Shown: positions 35,401-47,044 of the stretch, piece after piece | Position numbering within the stretch: position 1 is the first letter of the stretch | How the letters are laid out: each line of letters opens with the position of its first letter | Assembly: GCF_050947335.1 (NCBI RefSeq) | Contig: NC_134991.1 | Span: forward strand, 6,076,001 to 6,140,000 | Direction of reading: 5' to 3' | DNA: 64,000 nt | Source: Megachile rotundata | Lineage: Eukaryota > Arthropoda > Insecta > Hymenoptera > Megachilidae | Notes under the pieces: model-generated | What the model was told of the DNA's origin: nothing | The model's input: only the letters and a program-made list of their open reading frames with translations | Database searches by the model: none | Position numbers and translations under genes: made by a program

Positions 35401-37817
35401 TTATATGTAGGTACATTCTGTAATTTGTGTCCCGTTTCTAAAACTATGAACGTATCTAGATGGTTATCCAATTAAAGATTAATAAATCTTGAAGACTATT
35501 TTACCAATGGAAAATGAGGAAGCTGAGGCTCAAAATATGGTATATATAATCCGCGGATGCATCTGTATAGGGTCGTATTATAGATCGAGTAGGCATAGCA
35601 TCGTCGGTCCATTATCATATAGCGAAGTTGGCAACCCTCCCACGTTGCTCAGCTGAATTGCAAGCTTGCCCTTCCAGCCGGCGTGGCAAGATACGACTTT
35701 CACTCCCACGTCCGCCGGTAGTAACGCACAAAAAGATGCTCTGAATAGAAACTTCGCGGCATTAGGGGACAATTGGGCTCTGTCGTCACGTTATTATTCC
35801 TGCCTGTGCCGCGGAGCGAGGAGAGGCCGGGCAACAGCACTCCAGAAATTGCTAAAATTTATGGACTCTATCGTGGAACACGCTGGAAAAGGGAGTGGAA
35901 GAGAGGCAGGAGATAAAAGAGAGATTCCTCGAGATCGCCGAAGAAAGTTTTCTCTTTTCCGAGCGACGTTTACGCTCGTTCTCTTTCAACGAATCGTTCC
36001 TTCTTCCTCGACTTTCTCGCAAGACGGACGGTCCTCGCCGAGAGAGCGACGTTTCTCGTGAAAAGATCGTCTTCTCGTCTCTCTGTCTTCCACTGCTCGA
36101 TGCTCTTCGAATGGCACACCGGTAATGGGATAGTGATCGAACGTGGATAATTTATCGGCTCCTTCCTCGCCACGCGTTTAAACACCCTGCCTCGAAAAAT
36201 GCGATTCATTCATCAGTCACTGTAACATCACTCGACTATTCCTTAATTTTTGTACTAAATAAATTCTCACCTATTTTCTTTCATTCTCCCTCTCATTTTA
36301 AATGACACCCATCTTAAAACACCTGTATGCCTCTGACGTAGCTCCATATACTCTCCCTATGTACTCTCAATACTCCACATATCTCGAGACTCGTTGACAC
36401 GAAAAATCATCCACGTAAAATGTGCACAAGTGAAATAATGCGACATATAATGTTTGACTAACCCAATGAGGTTGGCACACCTGGCGGACAAAGGGTGAAG
36501 TATACATAGCGTAAATAGCGAAAGGAGGACAAGAAGTTTCGGGGGCTTAAAACTGAGGGCCGACGGCGAGTTTGAAGTTTTAATGCTGTACAAATACACG
36601 TATACGTCTGATATCGAGACGGAGTTCGAATTCTCAAGGGTTTTCCGCCGCGATGCCACGAACTTAGCTGTTCGAGACTCTCGCGCGTTTTCCTTCGAAC
36701 ACCGGCTGCATTATTGTTACTCGCCTTTTGAACAAGTTTTTCCCTCTGTTAACGGAGGGCCAAGCAAAGCGGCTTATAAACGAGCTTGATATTTCGCATT
36801 ACCGGCAGTCGCGCGATTCCAATGATTCTCGATAAGTACCAGCGAAATACTTACGGAATATTAAACGTGAAAACTCTCTGTCGACGATTGATAATGGAGG
36901 AGATGGGAAACAGCTTCTACGGATGGACGGTCAATAGCTCGACTGGAAACACTCGATATTGATGCTGTCGTAAAATAATATTTACGAATGAATACTTTGT
37001 CACGCTGCGTTTAAGTAGCCAGTTAAATACTTCTTTGTTCGTGACTTCCGGTTGAAGTATTGTATATCCACTTGTTGCAGAACTTCTGTTTTCATCTTCG
37101 ACAAACAGACAATTTTTATAGACAGTCATTTATAACAGTCATACAAACAGTCATTTTTGTGCATCATGAATTAACATCAATTTGTTAAAATAGCATTTAG
37201 TGTCCATTGCAACATCTGATTGCACAAACAAAATGAACTCTGAATTATAATTATACTACACATATTATGAAAGAATGTAAACAGTATTTATTTTATTTAT
37301 CGTAAATGTTTATGTACAGTCTTTCATTCTTCATAACCGAATGAATAATTATTTTAAAATCAGCCCTTTTTGTGAACGAAGTTATAAAAACAGTATAGGA
37401 AATACAGGAAAGTAGTTTGAAAATCAATTACAGAGCGGTGATTAAGCAAATCCGGCAATAAATTATACAGTAGCTGCGGTATAATGTTCTTCAAGTGGGT
37501 AACAGAGATCGAGAACGTTGCGAAACGTTCGAGCAATATAAAACACTTTTTGATGAAAAGTTTTTAAATATACGCGTAGCCCACCCCTTCGACATAAATT
37601 TCGTTGTACTACACAAATATTTCACGTGGCGCTCCCCATTTAAAGTTAGTTCGAGAAACTGCTTAGCATCTACTTATTCACTAGATTTTTCAACATGAAC
37701 ATCGTACTCGGAGCTATCCAGCCGGTCCATGCTTCCCAGACAGACGTATAGATCGCGAGTCATAAATATAAGAAGGTAGAGGCCGTATTTAATGCGGTGC
37801 CCACAACTCGAACTTAC
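32488..37817. other. No gene recognised; long gene-free stretch
   Basis: It is AT-rich with GC-richer islands at 32880-33320, 35600-36130 and 36560-36790. Frames there (plus 35666-36061, plus 34698-35024, minus 36357-36659) have no recognisable domain. At 33800-33834 the sequence CTGATAAATAAATAG...AGTTAA resembles the right end of the 23.1-kb MITE. Minus donors at 36267 and 36853 lack convincing exons. In the minus-strand gene model all of this is intron. Confidence 0.4.
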
Positions 37818-37918
37818 AACGGTCGATCTTGTGTTAGAAACGTTGCGAGAAAGATGTCTAGTACGTTCATTGAGACTGTCAAGAACGCAGCGTTCAATCT
37901 TACGTCTCTTAAATCATC
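37818..37918 (-). CDS. Candidate internal coding exon (weak), unknown family
   Basis: With acceptor ATTTTTCAATGGCGAG the minus strand gives 33 codons and two bases up to CCGTT|GTAAGT. The peptide starts DDLRDVRLNAAFLTV and continues SMNVLDIFLATFLTQDRP. The split codon would be completed by the first base of the exon at 27462. The frame remains open upstream to a TGA near 37952, so the true 5' edge is uncertain. The donor lacks the usual AG before GT. The plus strand is also open here (37797-38054, 85 codons) and equally protein-like, which weakens the case. Confidence 0.22.
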
Positions 37919-38221
37919 CTCGCCATTGAAAAATGATATACTTCTAAGTAGCGGTAATCACTTCGTTTTGAAAACTTCATTTACAGACGGTATTTTTGAA
38001 CTACTGTCTGTGATTAACTTTGGTGGTCCTATTTATGGAATTCATGAATTTTAGGGTCTTTTATATTTTTATGGTTATTGGTAAATTTTAGAGCTTTTGA
38101 AATACGTGCGAGGAGGTGGGAAGAGTGGACTTGTTTTGTTATTATAGAGGGGATTGTGAGAGGTGAAAATTTGTGGAATGTGCTCGACTGTACAAGATGA
38201 TGTCACGAAAAAGATATATTA

Positions 38222-39056
38222 TATTGACTATGTAACGCGTTGACTATGGAATGAGTTGAATATGTAATGCGTTGAGTATGGAATGAGTCGAATATGCAAC
38301 GCGTTGAGTATGGAATGAGTCGAATATGCCACACGTTGACTATGGAACGCATTGACTATGCAACGTGTCGACTATACAGAGCGTTGACTATGATAAGCGT
38401 TCACTATACCACGCGTCAACTATGCAACGCGTCGACTATACAGAGCGTTAACTATGGAACGCGTCGACTAAGCAAAGCGTTCACTACACCACGCGTCGAA
38501 TACACAAAGCGTTGACTATGGAATGCATCGACTATGGAACGTGTTGACTATACAAAGTGTCACCTATGCAACGCGTTGACTATGCAGCGCGCCGACTATG
38601 CAACGCATCGACTGTGCAACGCATCGACTATGGAACGCATCGACTATACAACGCGTCGACTATGGAACGCGTTGACTATACAGAGCGTTGACTATGGAAC
38701 GCGTCGACTAAGCAAAGCGTTCACTATACCACGCGTCGAATATACAAAGCGTTGACTATGGAATGCATCGACTATGGAACGCGTTGACTATACAAAGTGT
38801 CATCTATGCAACGCGTTGACTATGCAGCGCGCCGACTATGCAACGCATCAATTGTGCAACGCATCGACTGTACAACGCGTCGACTATACAGAGCGTTGAC
38901 TATGGACAGCGTCGACTATGCAAAGCATTGACTATACCACGCGCCGACTATGCAAAGCGTTGACTATAGAATGCGTCGACTGTACAAAGAGTTAACTATG
39001 GAACGCGTCGACTATGCAACGCATTGACCATAGAATGCGTAGTATACATATACGTC
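38222..39056. repeat. 16-bp minisatellite, ACGCGT family, array B, with 240-bp higher-order repeat
   Basis: About 52 units close to CGACTATGGAACGCGT, with variants GCAACGCGT, ACAGAGCGT, GCAAAGCGT and ACCACGCGT. The variants recur in the same order with a 240-bp period (15 units): for example ACTATACAGAGCG at 38435 recurs at 38675, followed by the same chain of variants for roughly 200 bp. This is a higher-order repeat within a minisatellite. Matching plus frames 38294-38515 and 38534-38755 are a result of it. Orientation is the same as array A. Confidence 0.95.
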
Positions 39057-40717
39057 GAATGTGGATTTTAAATTTACTTAAAAAACAAATATTATTGTAT
39101 GACAATTCTTACGCTTAAAATCAAGTCCCGTTGAATTAAATTCACTATTAACAATTCAGGTGGAAATAACAATTAACAGCATCAACAACACTTAAATAAA
39201 TAGAAGTCGATTCAGTCACCTGTCATGCGAAAACGCGTATCAAGAGAGGTCTATAGAAAAACAGACGACACGTGCAATTTGTACCGTTCGTTGACGTCGA
39301 CGAGGAAGCCACGTGGCGAGATAAACACGTCCCTTGACCGTGAAGGACCCACTACATTTCCGGTGGTACAACAATTCGACGCAACCATCGTCGTTTCCAG
39401 CTTTTCATTGTTATGTATCTCGACAACTGTTCGGGCTCGATACCGGGAAACACGAAACAGAGCGCCGCGGGGTGTCTGCCGTTCAAAAAGGAAGCTACTG
39501 GATGAAATCTCTGTTCGTCTGAGAACTGAAGAATGGACGGAAATCGTAGGGACGCTAACATTTCAAAATTTGGGGACTTGGACATTTAGGGACATTGAGT
39601 TGGAAATTTGCGAGGTTGGGAGTTTAAAAACTTTGGGTGATTTAGGAATATGGAAATTTATTAATTCGTATATTTGTGAACTTGTAAGTGTACGAATTTA
39701 AATATTGGACTTAATAATAAAAAATTGGACGCTTTCCCTACATCCACAATCCATACAAGCTAAATTCGATTTTTGCTCAAAAATAAATATAAATTAATAT
39801 CACATTAAAAACTGAGGAAAGAAGTTGGAAAAATTCAGTTTGTGCTTCCATTATTAGTGCAGAAATTCACTATCGTTACTTCCTCATCGTTATTCATCCC
39901 GCAGCGTTCAAAAGTCTATGATTGATATTGGAGAGCGATACAAAGGGGAATTCTAAGCGTGCAGTCGTTCGGTTCAGCACTAGGACCGATTTCCTAACAA
40001 ATTTGTTGCATTCGATTTGTTCATTGGTGGTCGAAGCCGACGTTTGTTTCTCGGGAAAATATTCAAAGCGGTACTTGCCAACTGGGGCAAGAAATTGCGC
40101 GGGTACCGTTCGTCCACACGAGAACTCTCTACGTTTCCGATAGAATGACGGTTTGATGCATCACTTTGGCGCAACGTTTTCGGATTTTTATTGTTGTGTA
40201 TCTTTCGTGGCCGATACGCGGAACAGAGAACGGATCGCTGCGGGGTATCCGCATCGGGAAAGAAGCCAGTGAACCAAATCCGTGCGGCGCAAAGAGAGAA
40301 AGAAACGCCGGAACACCGGGATACGAAGGATACGTATACAAAAGAGAGAAACTAATCGGAAATCGAAGCGGCCGTTTGCGTCCCTAACGAGTCAGTTTTT
40401 AATAACTCGCCGTAAAATCAACGAAAATTCACTCGCCGCGTTTTCCCTGTTTATTCCGGCCGTGCACGCTCCCTCTTTCGTTTCCCATCAAAGCCACCCC
40501 GGGAGAGGCTCGACGGTAAATTGCAAAAAACGTTCCGACGTCCATCATAGCGAATTAAAAATCTGGATGATCAACGATCGTGCTCCGATACCCCGTCACC
40601 AATCACAATATCTCTCGTCCCGTGGTCGACAAACAATCGCGGGGGAGACAAAGTACCCTCTCGTTGCCGCCACCGTTTTACGAGTTTCATTGTCGCCCAC
40701 CTTGATGAACCCCTCAG
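39057..40717. other. No gene recognised; degenerate repeat and CpG-rich block
   Basis: 39545-39706 carries the degenerate GGGACTTGGACATTTAGGGA-type repeat. From 40130 to 40717 the DNA is GC- and CpG-rich and open in several frames on both strands. It could be the 5' part of the exon candidate that follows, or chance. No TATA box or clear initiator was seen. Confidence 0.35.
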
Positions 40718-40803
40718 CACAGAGGAAACGGAGAACAAAGCTCCGCGGGCGGTCGCCGCTCAAATGAAAAGCCCTCTGGAGAACGAAGAAACCGATGTAC
40801 AAG
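40718..40803 (+). CDS. Candidate coding exon ending in strong donor, unknown family
   Basis: The plus strand has an acceptor-like AACCCCTCAG, then an open frame to TACAAG|GTGAGA. The peptide reads TEETENKAPRAVAAQ, then MKSPLENEETDVQ. It is acidic, polar and probably disordered. It could instead be a first coding exon starting at the ATG at 40764 (MKSPLENEETDVQ), with the CpG-rich block upstream as 5' UTR; the frame is open upstream to a TAG near 40548. It leaves in phase 1. The other plus-strand exon candidate (51278) does not continue it in frame. I do not recognise it. Confidence 0.28.
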
Positions 40804-40896
40804 GTGAGACACTTCAATTCGATTCAACTCAAATCAAATTTCTTTGTCAAAACTCTGCCGATTTCGTTGCTTTTTATTAATTATAAACTTACAAAG

Positions 40897-41114
40897 TTAA
40901 CACTAAACCTACCGGTATATAGTGTATACTTAAATTGAAATTAAAAATGAAGTTAAAAAATAAATAAACAAACGACGAAACATAAAATAGAACATACATT
41001 TATCTTCTATCTTGATTAAAATTAATGTGGATTTCAAGGAATGTACTTTAACAAAATGTGTACCTTATAATTAGAAACTTGTGGGGCGGTCATTTGACCG
41101 GTCTTTAGTGTTAA
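40897..41114. mobile_element. TTAA-type MITE, 218 bp
   Basis: The left end TTAACACTAAACCTACCGGT pairs with the right end ACCGGTCTTTAGTGTTAA, inverted, with a 2-base gap. TTAA is present at both edges. A subterminal palindrome CGGTCATTTGACCG lies by the right end. The interior is AT-rich and non-coding. Probably mobilised by a piggyBac-type transposase (inference from the TTAA target and short ends). Confidence 0.85.
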
Positions 41115-43084
41115 CACGTGCTACATTTCTATAAGCTTTGAAATTTAGAGGGTTGGAATATTCTGGTGATTAGGGGATGAAATGTGAGGATCTAACTCGG
41201 GAGTCTAGGAACTTGAATACGTAGAAACTTGCAACCTTTAAAATTGCAAAATTCAGCAAATTTCAGAAAGTTTGTAAATTAAAAAATTCCTGGAGTTTAC
41301 GCACGCGTTCTAAAGGAAGTGTTGCATCCAAACGAAGGGTAATACACGGTCGATTGTTACGGTGGTAGTAATTGTAGGATGCCGGTAGCGACGTCGGTGG
41401 TTGTAGGGTTTAGGTAAAGGCAACGAGGGGTGACGAACCCCCAACGACAATACTTTACGGTTCAGCGCACTCTCGGCTCGGGATCATCGAGTTTGAATCC
41501 GAACGGTGTACTCGAGCTCAGGATCATGGTGGTGGTGATGGTGCGCCTGGTTCCGGCCATGGGGAACCCTTCGCGGCTCTGTTTAAAGTAGACACGTGGC
41601 CCCGTTTACGTTTCGAGGGTTGACGCACGCATGCGTGCGCCCCGTGACGGTGTCGGTGCACGCGCGTGTATCGACGCTGGTCCTTTGAAAACCAAAATCA
41701 AATACATTATTTGAGAGGTACGGGACTGGCAAGCCACGGGATCGTCCCATTGTTGGCCGCTGTCAGCCTGGAAGAGATTGCGCGACTTTATTGGCCGTTT
41801 AACAATCGGGACGAGTTGTGACGGGATTTCGGGAGCTGTCGCCTCCGTGATTAAGTTTCTGAAGCGGTTAGATTACGCCTCGTGGATTCCACGCTGGGAA
41901 CGACTGACAGAACTTTGTTATTGTCTCGTTTTGTGGACGATCCTTGATACGCTAGCTTTATCCACGTGATTTCACGCGTGATGGACTGCGAATCACAATT
42001 AAGTCACTCTATTCAAACTTTGCAGATATATATACACATGTATTGATGTTCGGGAAATCAACTTTAATCTCTGAGTAGTTGGCAAGGGTGAAGGAGCTTG
42101 TCTCCTTCAAAGGTTCAAATAAAATGTATAAAATATACAATTATAACTGTACAATAAATTACAATAATATACAATTATAACTGTACAGTAAAATATAATC
42201 ATAAATATATAATAATTGCATGTGGGTTATGTGAAGAATAAAATGTGCAAACACAGAAGTGTACATAAGTAGCTTCTAGTTCATAAACAGTCTGTTTGAA
42301 ACTGTATTATTTCTAGTCCTCTACAATTCTATGAAATTCAAAGCAACTTCAGATAAATGCAAGCAAGGTAGAAATAAAGAAAATTATGTCAAAATTTGCT
42401 GATCTAAAGTGTTAAACTGCTGGTCTAGAAAAAACTCGAATTCCTACACGTGACATGTATGAATGTCATCAAAATTCATTTTCCAGTAAATTCGTCGAAA
42501 TACTCTGCCGTATCCCTGTAACGATGCACAGGGTCAATGTAAGAAATCTCGGATAAGTTCCTATTACGTTAAAAAGGAGATTATGCGAGGATTTAATTCG
42601 AGGACAGGAAGGTACGGTCGAATTAAACGTTCCGGAAGTCATCGTTGAAGGTGAAGACTACGGAGGGCCCAGTAGTAATGTCGGTATCTAACAAATAAAA
42701 TACCGGGTTCCAAGTCGTCTCTTTATCCCGGCCGGTTGTAAATATGCAAATTGTCAGAACCGCCATCCTTCTTTGTCTAAAGGAACGGTGGCTCGAGCGT
42801 TGGAGCTGCACGGCCGATGAGATTCAATTTACCTCCACCAAAATGGTGTACGCGGTAATACAGTTTGGATGCGCGGGTACCCTCCGCCTATATTATTGCC
42901 TTCGTAATAACGTGACAGTAATTTGTATGCAAAATCATTTCCCCAGAGCTATCCGGCCACGTAAACGTTCGACCGTCCTTGCAAAGTTTTCTTTGTTTGC
43001 ACGCCGAACTATCTTCAAACTTGATAGATCGACAACTTCGAGATACCTCCACGCCGTTTTCTCGCGTGCCGCTTCTCTGCTTAC
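41115..43084. other. No gene recognised; small repeats only
   Basis: 41145-41290 is a degenerate AACTTGGAAATTT-type repeat. A 34-bp direct duplication containing ATATACAATTATAACTGTAC occurs at 42133 and 42167. 41340-41700 is GC-rich with GTGGTGGTGATGGTG. The plus frame 42744-43202 (152 residues) is open but unrecognised and overlaps the minus-strand exon candidate at 43.1 kb. Confidence 0.4.
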
Positions 43085-43132
43085 CTTTGCGCGGTTATCG
43101 ATGCTGCATCGAGTAAACGAGACACACGAAAT
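43085..43132 (-). CDS. Possible 48-nt cassette exon (weak)
   Basis: On the minus strand the acceptor GTGGCCCAG is followed by 16 codons (ISCVSFTRCSIDNRAK) and the good donor GCAAAG|GTAAGC. Both edges are in phase 0, so it could be included in or skipped from the minus-strand gene model without shifting the frame. The pyrimidine tract is poor, and the plus strand is open over the same bases. I give it little weight on its own. Confidence 0.15.
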
Positions 43133-43545
43133 CTGGGCCACCGGTGGAAATTACTTGGCAATCTTCGTGCTTGCTTCTGCACTGGATTTTGATCGTGCGT
43201 GACGCGGAAGCGTGTCGGTACACACGGCTTCAACGTCATTTAACGCGACCTTATGGCTCTGGTAAAGTGCATTTCATGTTAAGATTGCAGTTGCGAAAGG
43301 TATGTTAGTTTTTGATTTATGCTGGTGATGTGGAATCAAGTCTTGGATTCACTTGATTTGGACGTGTAGGTACATAGGGTTTAAGTACGTATAGGTACAC
43401 GTAGTTTAAGTCTAGGTCCGTACGATTCTGGTAGAATGTATTTGATGTAACTTTATTTGACACTGACATAAGAATTATTTAGGAAATGATGATTTCAGTT
43501 TTTGATTTCAATGTTTGGTACTAGCACCGTGTACCATTTTGACAA

Positions 43546-43732
43546 GTCTCACTCATGATGCATTCGTGACATACTCGTGATGCACTCATAATGCACTAGT
43601 GGTGCACTCACGACGCACTCGTGACGCACTAGTGGTGCACTCATGACAGACTCGTGACGCACTCGTAATGCACTCATGTCACACTAGTGGTGCACTCATG
43701 ACGCACTTGTGACGCATTCGTGACGTAAATGT
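43546..43732. repeat. 12-bp minisatellite GTGACGCACTCA, about 15 copies
   Basis: Units alternate around GTGATGCACTCA, GTGACGCACTCG and GTGGTGCACTCA, with ACTAGTGGTGCACTCA recurring three times. The left flank GTACCATTTTGACAAGTCTC, then ACTCATGATGCA, matches the left subterminal part of the MITE at 23099. The array therefore appears to have grown from a MITE end. The right partner end was not found. Confidence 0.88.
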
Positions 43733-46700
43733 TAGAGTGTGTAAATGAAAATATTGCAAAGTGACGTCCCAAAAGTCCCAGAAACTTTAAGAGAGTGGTA
43801 ATATTACATGAACTGTTGAGATATGTCTCGTATCAACGTGGTGTGAAAACAAATGCCACGCGAATAAGAATTGATGGAACAAGCGTCTGAATACGGCGCG
43901 GACGCGAAGGAACAGGGAAATTTATTTGAACCATCCAATTGTATTTTCCTAAGTGGAGGCTCGTGCTCCATCGATAGCTCATCCAGACGAGCTTTCTCTT
44001 ATCTCGGTTAACCGAGTGATGGATGTCGATCTCCTTCCAATTCCTGTATATATCGAAGCCCTTTACTTTTCCTCGAGGAGAAGGAACGTGAACGCGTAGC
44101 TCTCCGAGGCGAAGCACGAAGCGGCACAAATAAATCTACCGTGGTCGATCTCATGAAGTCCTTCCTCAACAAGATTCCTCCGGTTCCGTCGAGGATCCAA
44201 GGGAATACATGCAAAAACGGGTGGGGAGAGAAACGAATGGAAAAGTATCCTCCTGGACCTCTCCAGGGTACTCGCGATAAAAGGTTTCCCTCTATTGCTA
44301 CTTTTGTGTAATTCTGCCTCGTGTATCCGCGGCTTCTACTTCAACCAGCTATCCGTTCGCTATCTCGTTCCAAAGAAGATTTACATCCCGAACGTTCTTA
44401 TTTAAATTGCGATACCGGCTGCCCGGGGAAACAGATCGAGGGGGTTCAACGTTGCATAGTGTGTTTTGTTTAAAATATGCAACCGAGTTATGTAACCGGC
44501 TCGGAAGATCGATCGGGTGCTTGTTAGAACCAACGGTTAATGAATTGTCTAAGTATCTCGTTACCGCGATTTTCCGATCGTTCTGAGTCTTCGTTTATAC
44601 CGTTCAATTTTTCTCTTAGGGTGGGAGAATGCAAATGTCGCTTTATGAATTTTGATTGCTTGCTTCAATTTCGTGGCAAAAGGCCGAGTGCTTTCAATTA
44701 GACGGTTATCTACGTAAATTTCGTTAACAATGTTCCTTGCGTTATTTTCAGTTTCGGATTCTTGACAGAACGAGACATTTTTCAATAATTCGTGACACAC
44801 TTTTCAAACTTCATTTGTCGAAAATGAATTGACGTTCTCATCTCTAATTCTGGATTTTCTCGTTCCAACAGAAGTTTACAGCTCTAACGAGTTCCGACAT
44901 TTGAAAATTTCGAAGTTCGAATTTCAAAGTAGGTCTTAAGGGTCAGAGTTCCAATATTCGAATATTAGAAAATTTGTTACTTTCAGAGTTCACTAGAAAA
45001 TCTTTGAGGATCATAAACCTTTGGCAACATTCACTGGGTTACTTAAATTTAAAAATATCTTCAATATCGTATTTTCAGAAATGTAAATTTCATGCATATT
45101 TGATATTCTGCGCCCCTTCCCACGCTCGAGCGAAAGGGTTATAAATGAGAAGTTAAACTTCTTGAAAATAGGGAGCTGGAAACTCGGGTTACGAACGAAT
45201 GACGGGACACAATTCTCTGTCAACTCTGACAGGTTTTGTCCCGAAGTTTTTCGGGCCTCGACAGGGAGTATTGATGAGAGAAGTTCTTTTGGTAAAGCAC
45301 TTCCATTCGCTAATGAACATCTAGCCTGAATATTACACGTAATAACTTTGCGCCACAGCTATCGCGCTACATTTTTGTGTATTTTTTAAAGGTGGGGAAT
45401 CGGTGCTCCCCCAGGTGCGATCTCGGGTTATCGGATGAAACAGAACACGCCAAAGCAGCGGTATCAAAAACGCCGGAAACCAACCATTCCGTGGTGCACG
45501 ACGACAAATAAAACGGGCAATTTCAGTGAGACATCCGGGGAAAAGTGAAAATGCCGAAATTCTCTCATATGCGAAATTAACGTCCTGTTTCAATGTTACA
45601 CTCTGACAAACATATAATCTTCTATAACAAACTTGTTCGTGAACTAATTACAGGTCCGCGGTAATTAATCGTAATTGATTATTGTCATAATTTTGTGTGT
45701 CTCATAATTTATTGCAATTGACAAGTATTGAAAGAGATATGGGAACATTACGGAGATTAAAATAAATTCATCTTTATGCATGTACAAGGGTTTGCATTAG
45801 TTATATTTATTCTGACAGGATGAATAGATTAGTGGATTATTTTTGCTTAAAAATATTGAACATGTGCTGTTCACCTATGCTATTTATTTCCAAAAAAGAA
45901 GTTTCAAACATTTCAAATTTCAAAAAAGAAATTTTTAATTTATTAGATTGCTTTGAAATGTTCTATGCAAAACTGCATTGATGCACCTATTATATAAGAT
46001 CTGAACAAATGCTCTAAATGATGATGGAATAAGCGACGAAATTTTTTGATGAACAAACATAAATTATTATTAATATATGCATGTTTCAATCAACAGTTGC
46101 TGTGAAGAATTTTAGACAATGAATATAGAAGTAGCTTGAAATTACAGTGTTCATATAAAATAGAACGTGATGAAGGGTCAGTAAAACGATGCCATCGAGA
46201 CATCGTCGGTCATTTCTAAAGAGAATCTTCGGTGACAACACGATTTCGCGAGAAATGGGCTCGATGGTTTTCCAGAACGGTCAATTGAAACGATGAGCGT
46301 GATCTTGTAGATAAAAATCGAGCTATGAAAGGAAACAACGAAGGAGAAACCCACGGACAAAGGAAACAGATGTGTAGAGATATTCTGTTTGCGACAGAAA
46401 GGCAGTCGATACTGCCCCTAGAGAACCAGTTGATCAGCTATATCCTGGAGGTCGAATAATGTTACATAGGGGTGCATCGCCGACACCCTCGTTGCCTTTG
46501 TACTTCGTCGATAAAATAGCGCGAAGGAAAGAAATGAGAAAGGGGGTGGATTAACTTCTATCCACTCGAAGATACCAAATCAATTTGTAATTTGGGGAAC
46601 GAGAATACACATTTATAGAAATATAAAAACATTGTATATAGAAAAACATTTATTGGGAAGATTATTTATGGTTTATTCTGAAGTGGAACTCCTAAAATCA

Positions 46701-46957
46701 GTGTACCAGTGAGACATAGTGAGACGCACGGATTATTATATGTACTTGTTGCAATGTAGTAATATACTATAAAGAAATTTTCTAGTAATTAACCTGTAAT
46801 ATTACGTACCTGAATTATTTCTAGGATTCAGTTGTAGAAGTAATTATTATCGTATTAATTTAATTAAGCTTAATATAGACTTCCAACGTCGGAGATTATA
46901 GAAATATCAAAGATAACAAGGCGAAGCAAAAGGCAGCAATTGTCCGAAATTACGTAC
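43733..46957. other. No gene recognised
   Basis: GC-rich at 43850-44560 and 45330-45560, AT-rich elsewhere. Overlapping minus frames (43833-44214, 45333-45593) are unrecognised. 44890-45010 shows a mild degenerate repeat. At 46801-46812 the minus strand reads AATAATTCAG|GTACGTAAT, a twin of the exon donor at 46958 without an exon of its own. Confidence 0.4.
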
Positions 46958-47044
46958 CTGTCCATTAAAGCGCAGCATACCAAAGAGTTCTTCTCGATCC
47001 CGAACGTAAGAAACGTAACTCGCTGTCTTGCAAGTGCAGATAGT
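46958..47044 (-). CDS. Candidate internal coding exon, unknown family
   Basis: The minus strand has a strong pyrimidine tract (TTTCTCCTTTTTTTTTATCC) and acceptor TCTCTGAAG, then exactly 29 open codons, then the donor GGACAG|GTACGT. The peptide starts TICTCKTASY and continues VSYVRDREELFGMLRFNGQ. The second half is charged and helical in character. Entry and exit are both in phase 0. An alternative in-frame acceptor (TTGCAAG) would drop the first six residues. The family is not recognised. The competing minus frame 46965-47222 stops before the donor, so only this frame is compatible with splicing here. Confidence 0.33.

Noticed and set aside
37797..38054. 85-codon plus frame (MSSTFIETVKNAAFNLTSL region)
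   Set aside because: Antisense to the minus-strand exon candidate, with no splice or promoter support. Kept in mind as a warning that both strands look protein-like here.
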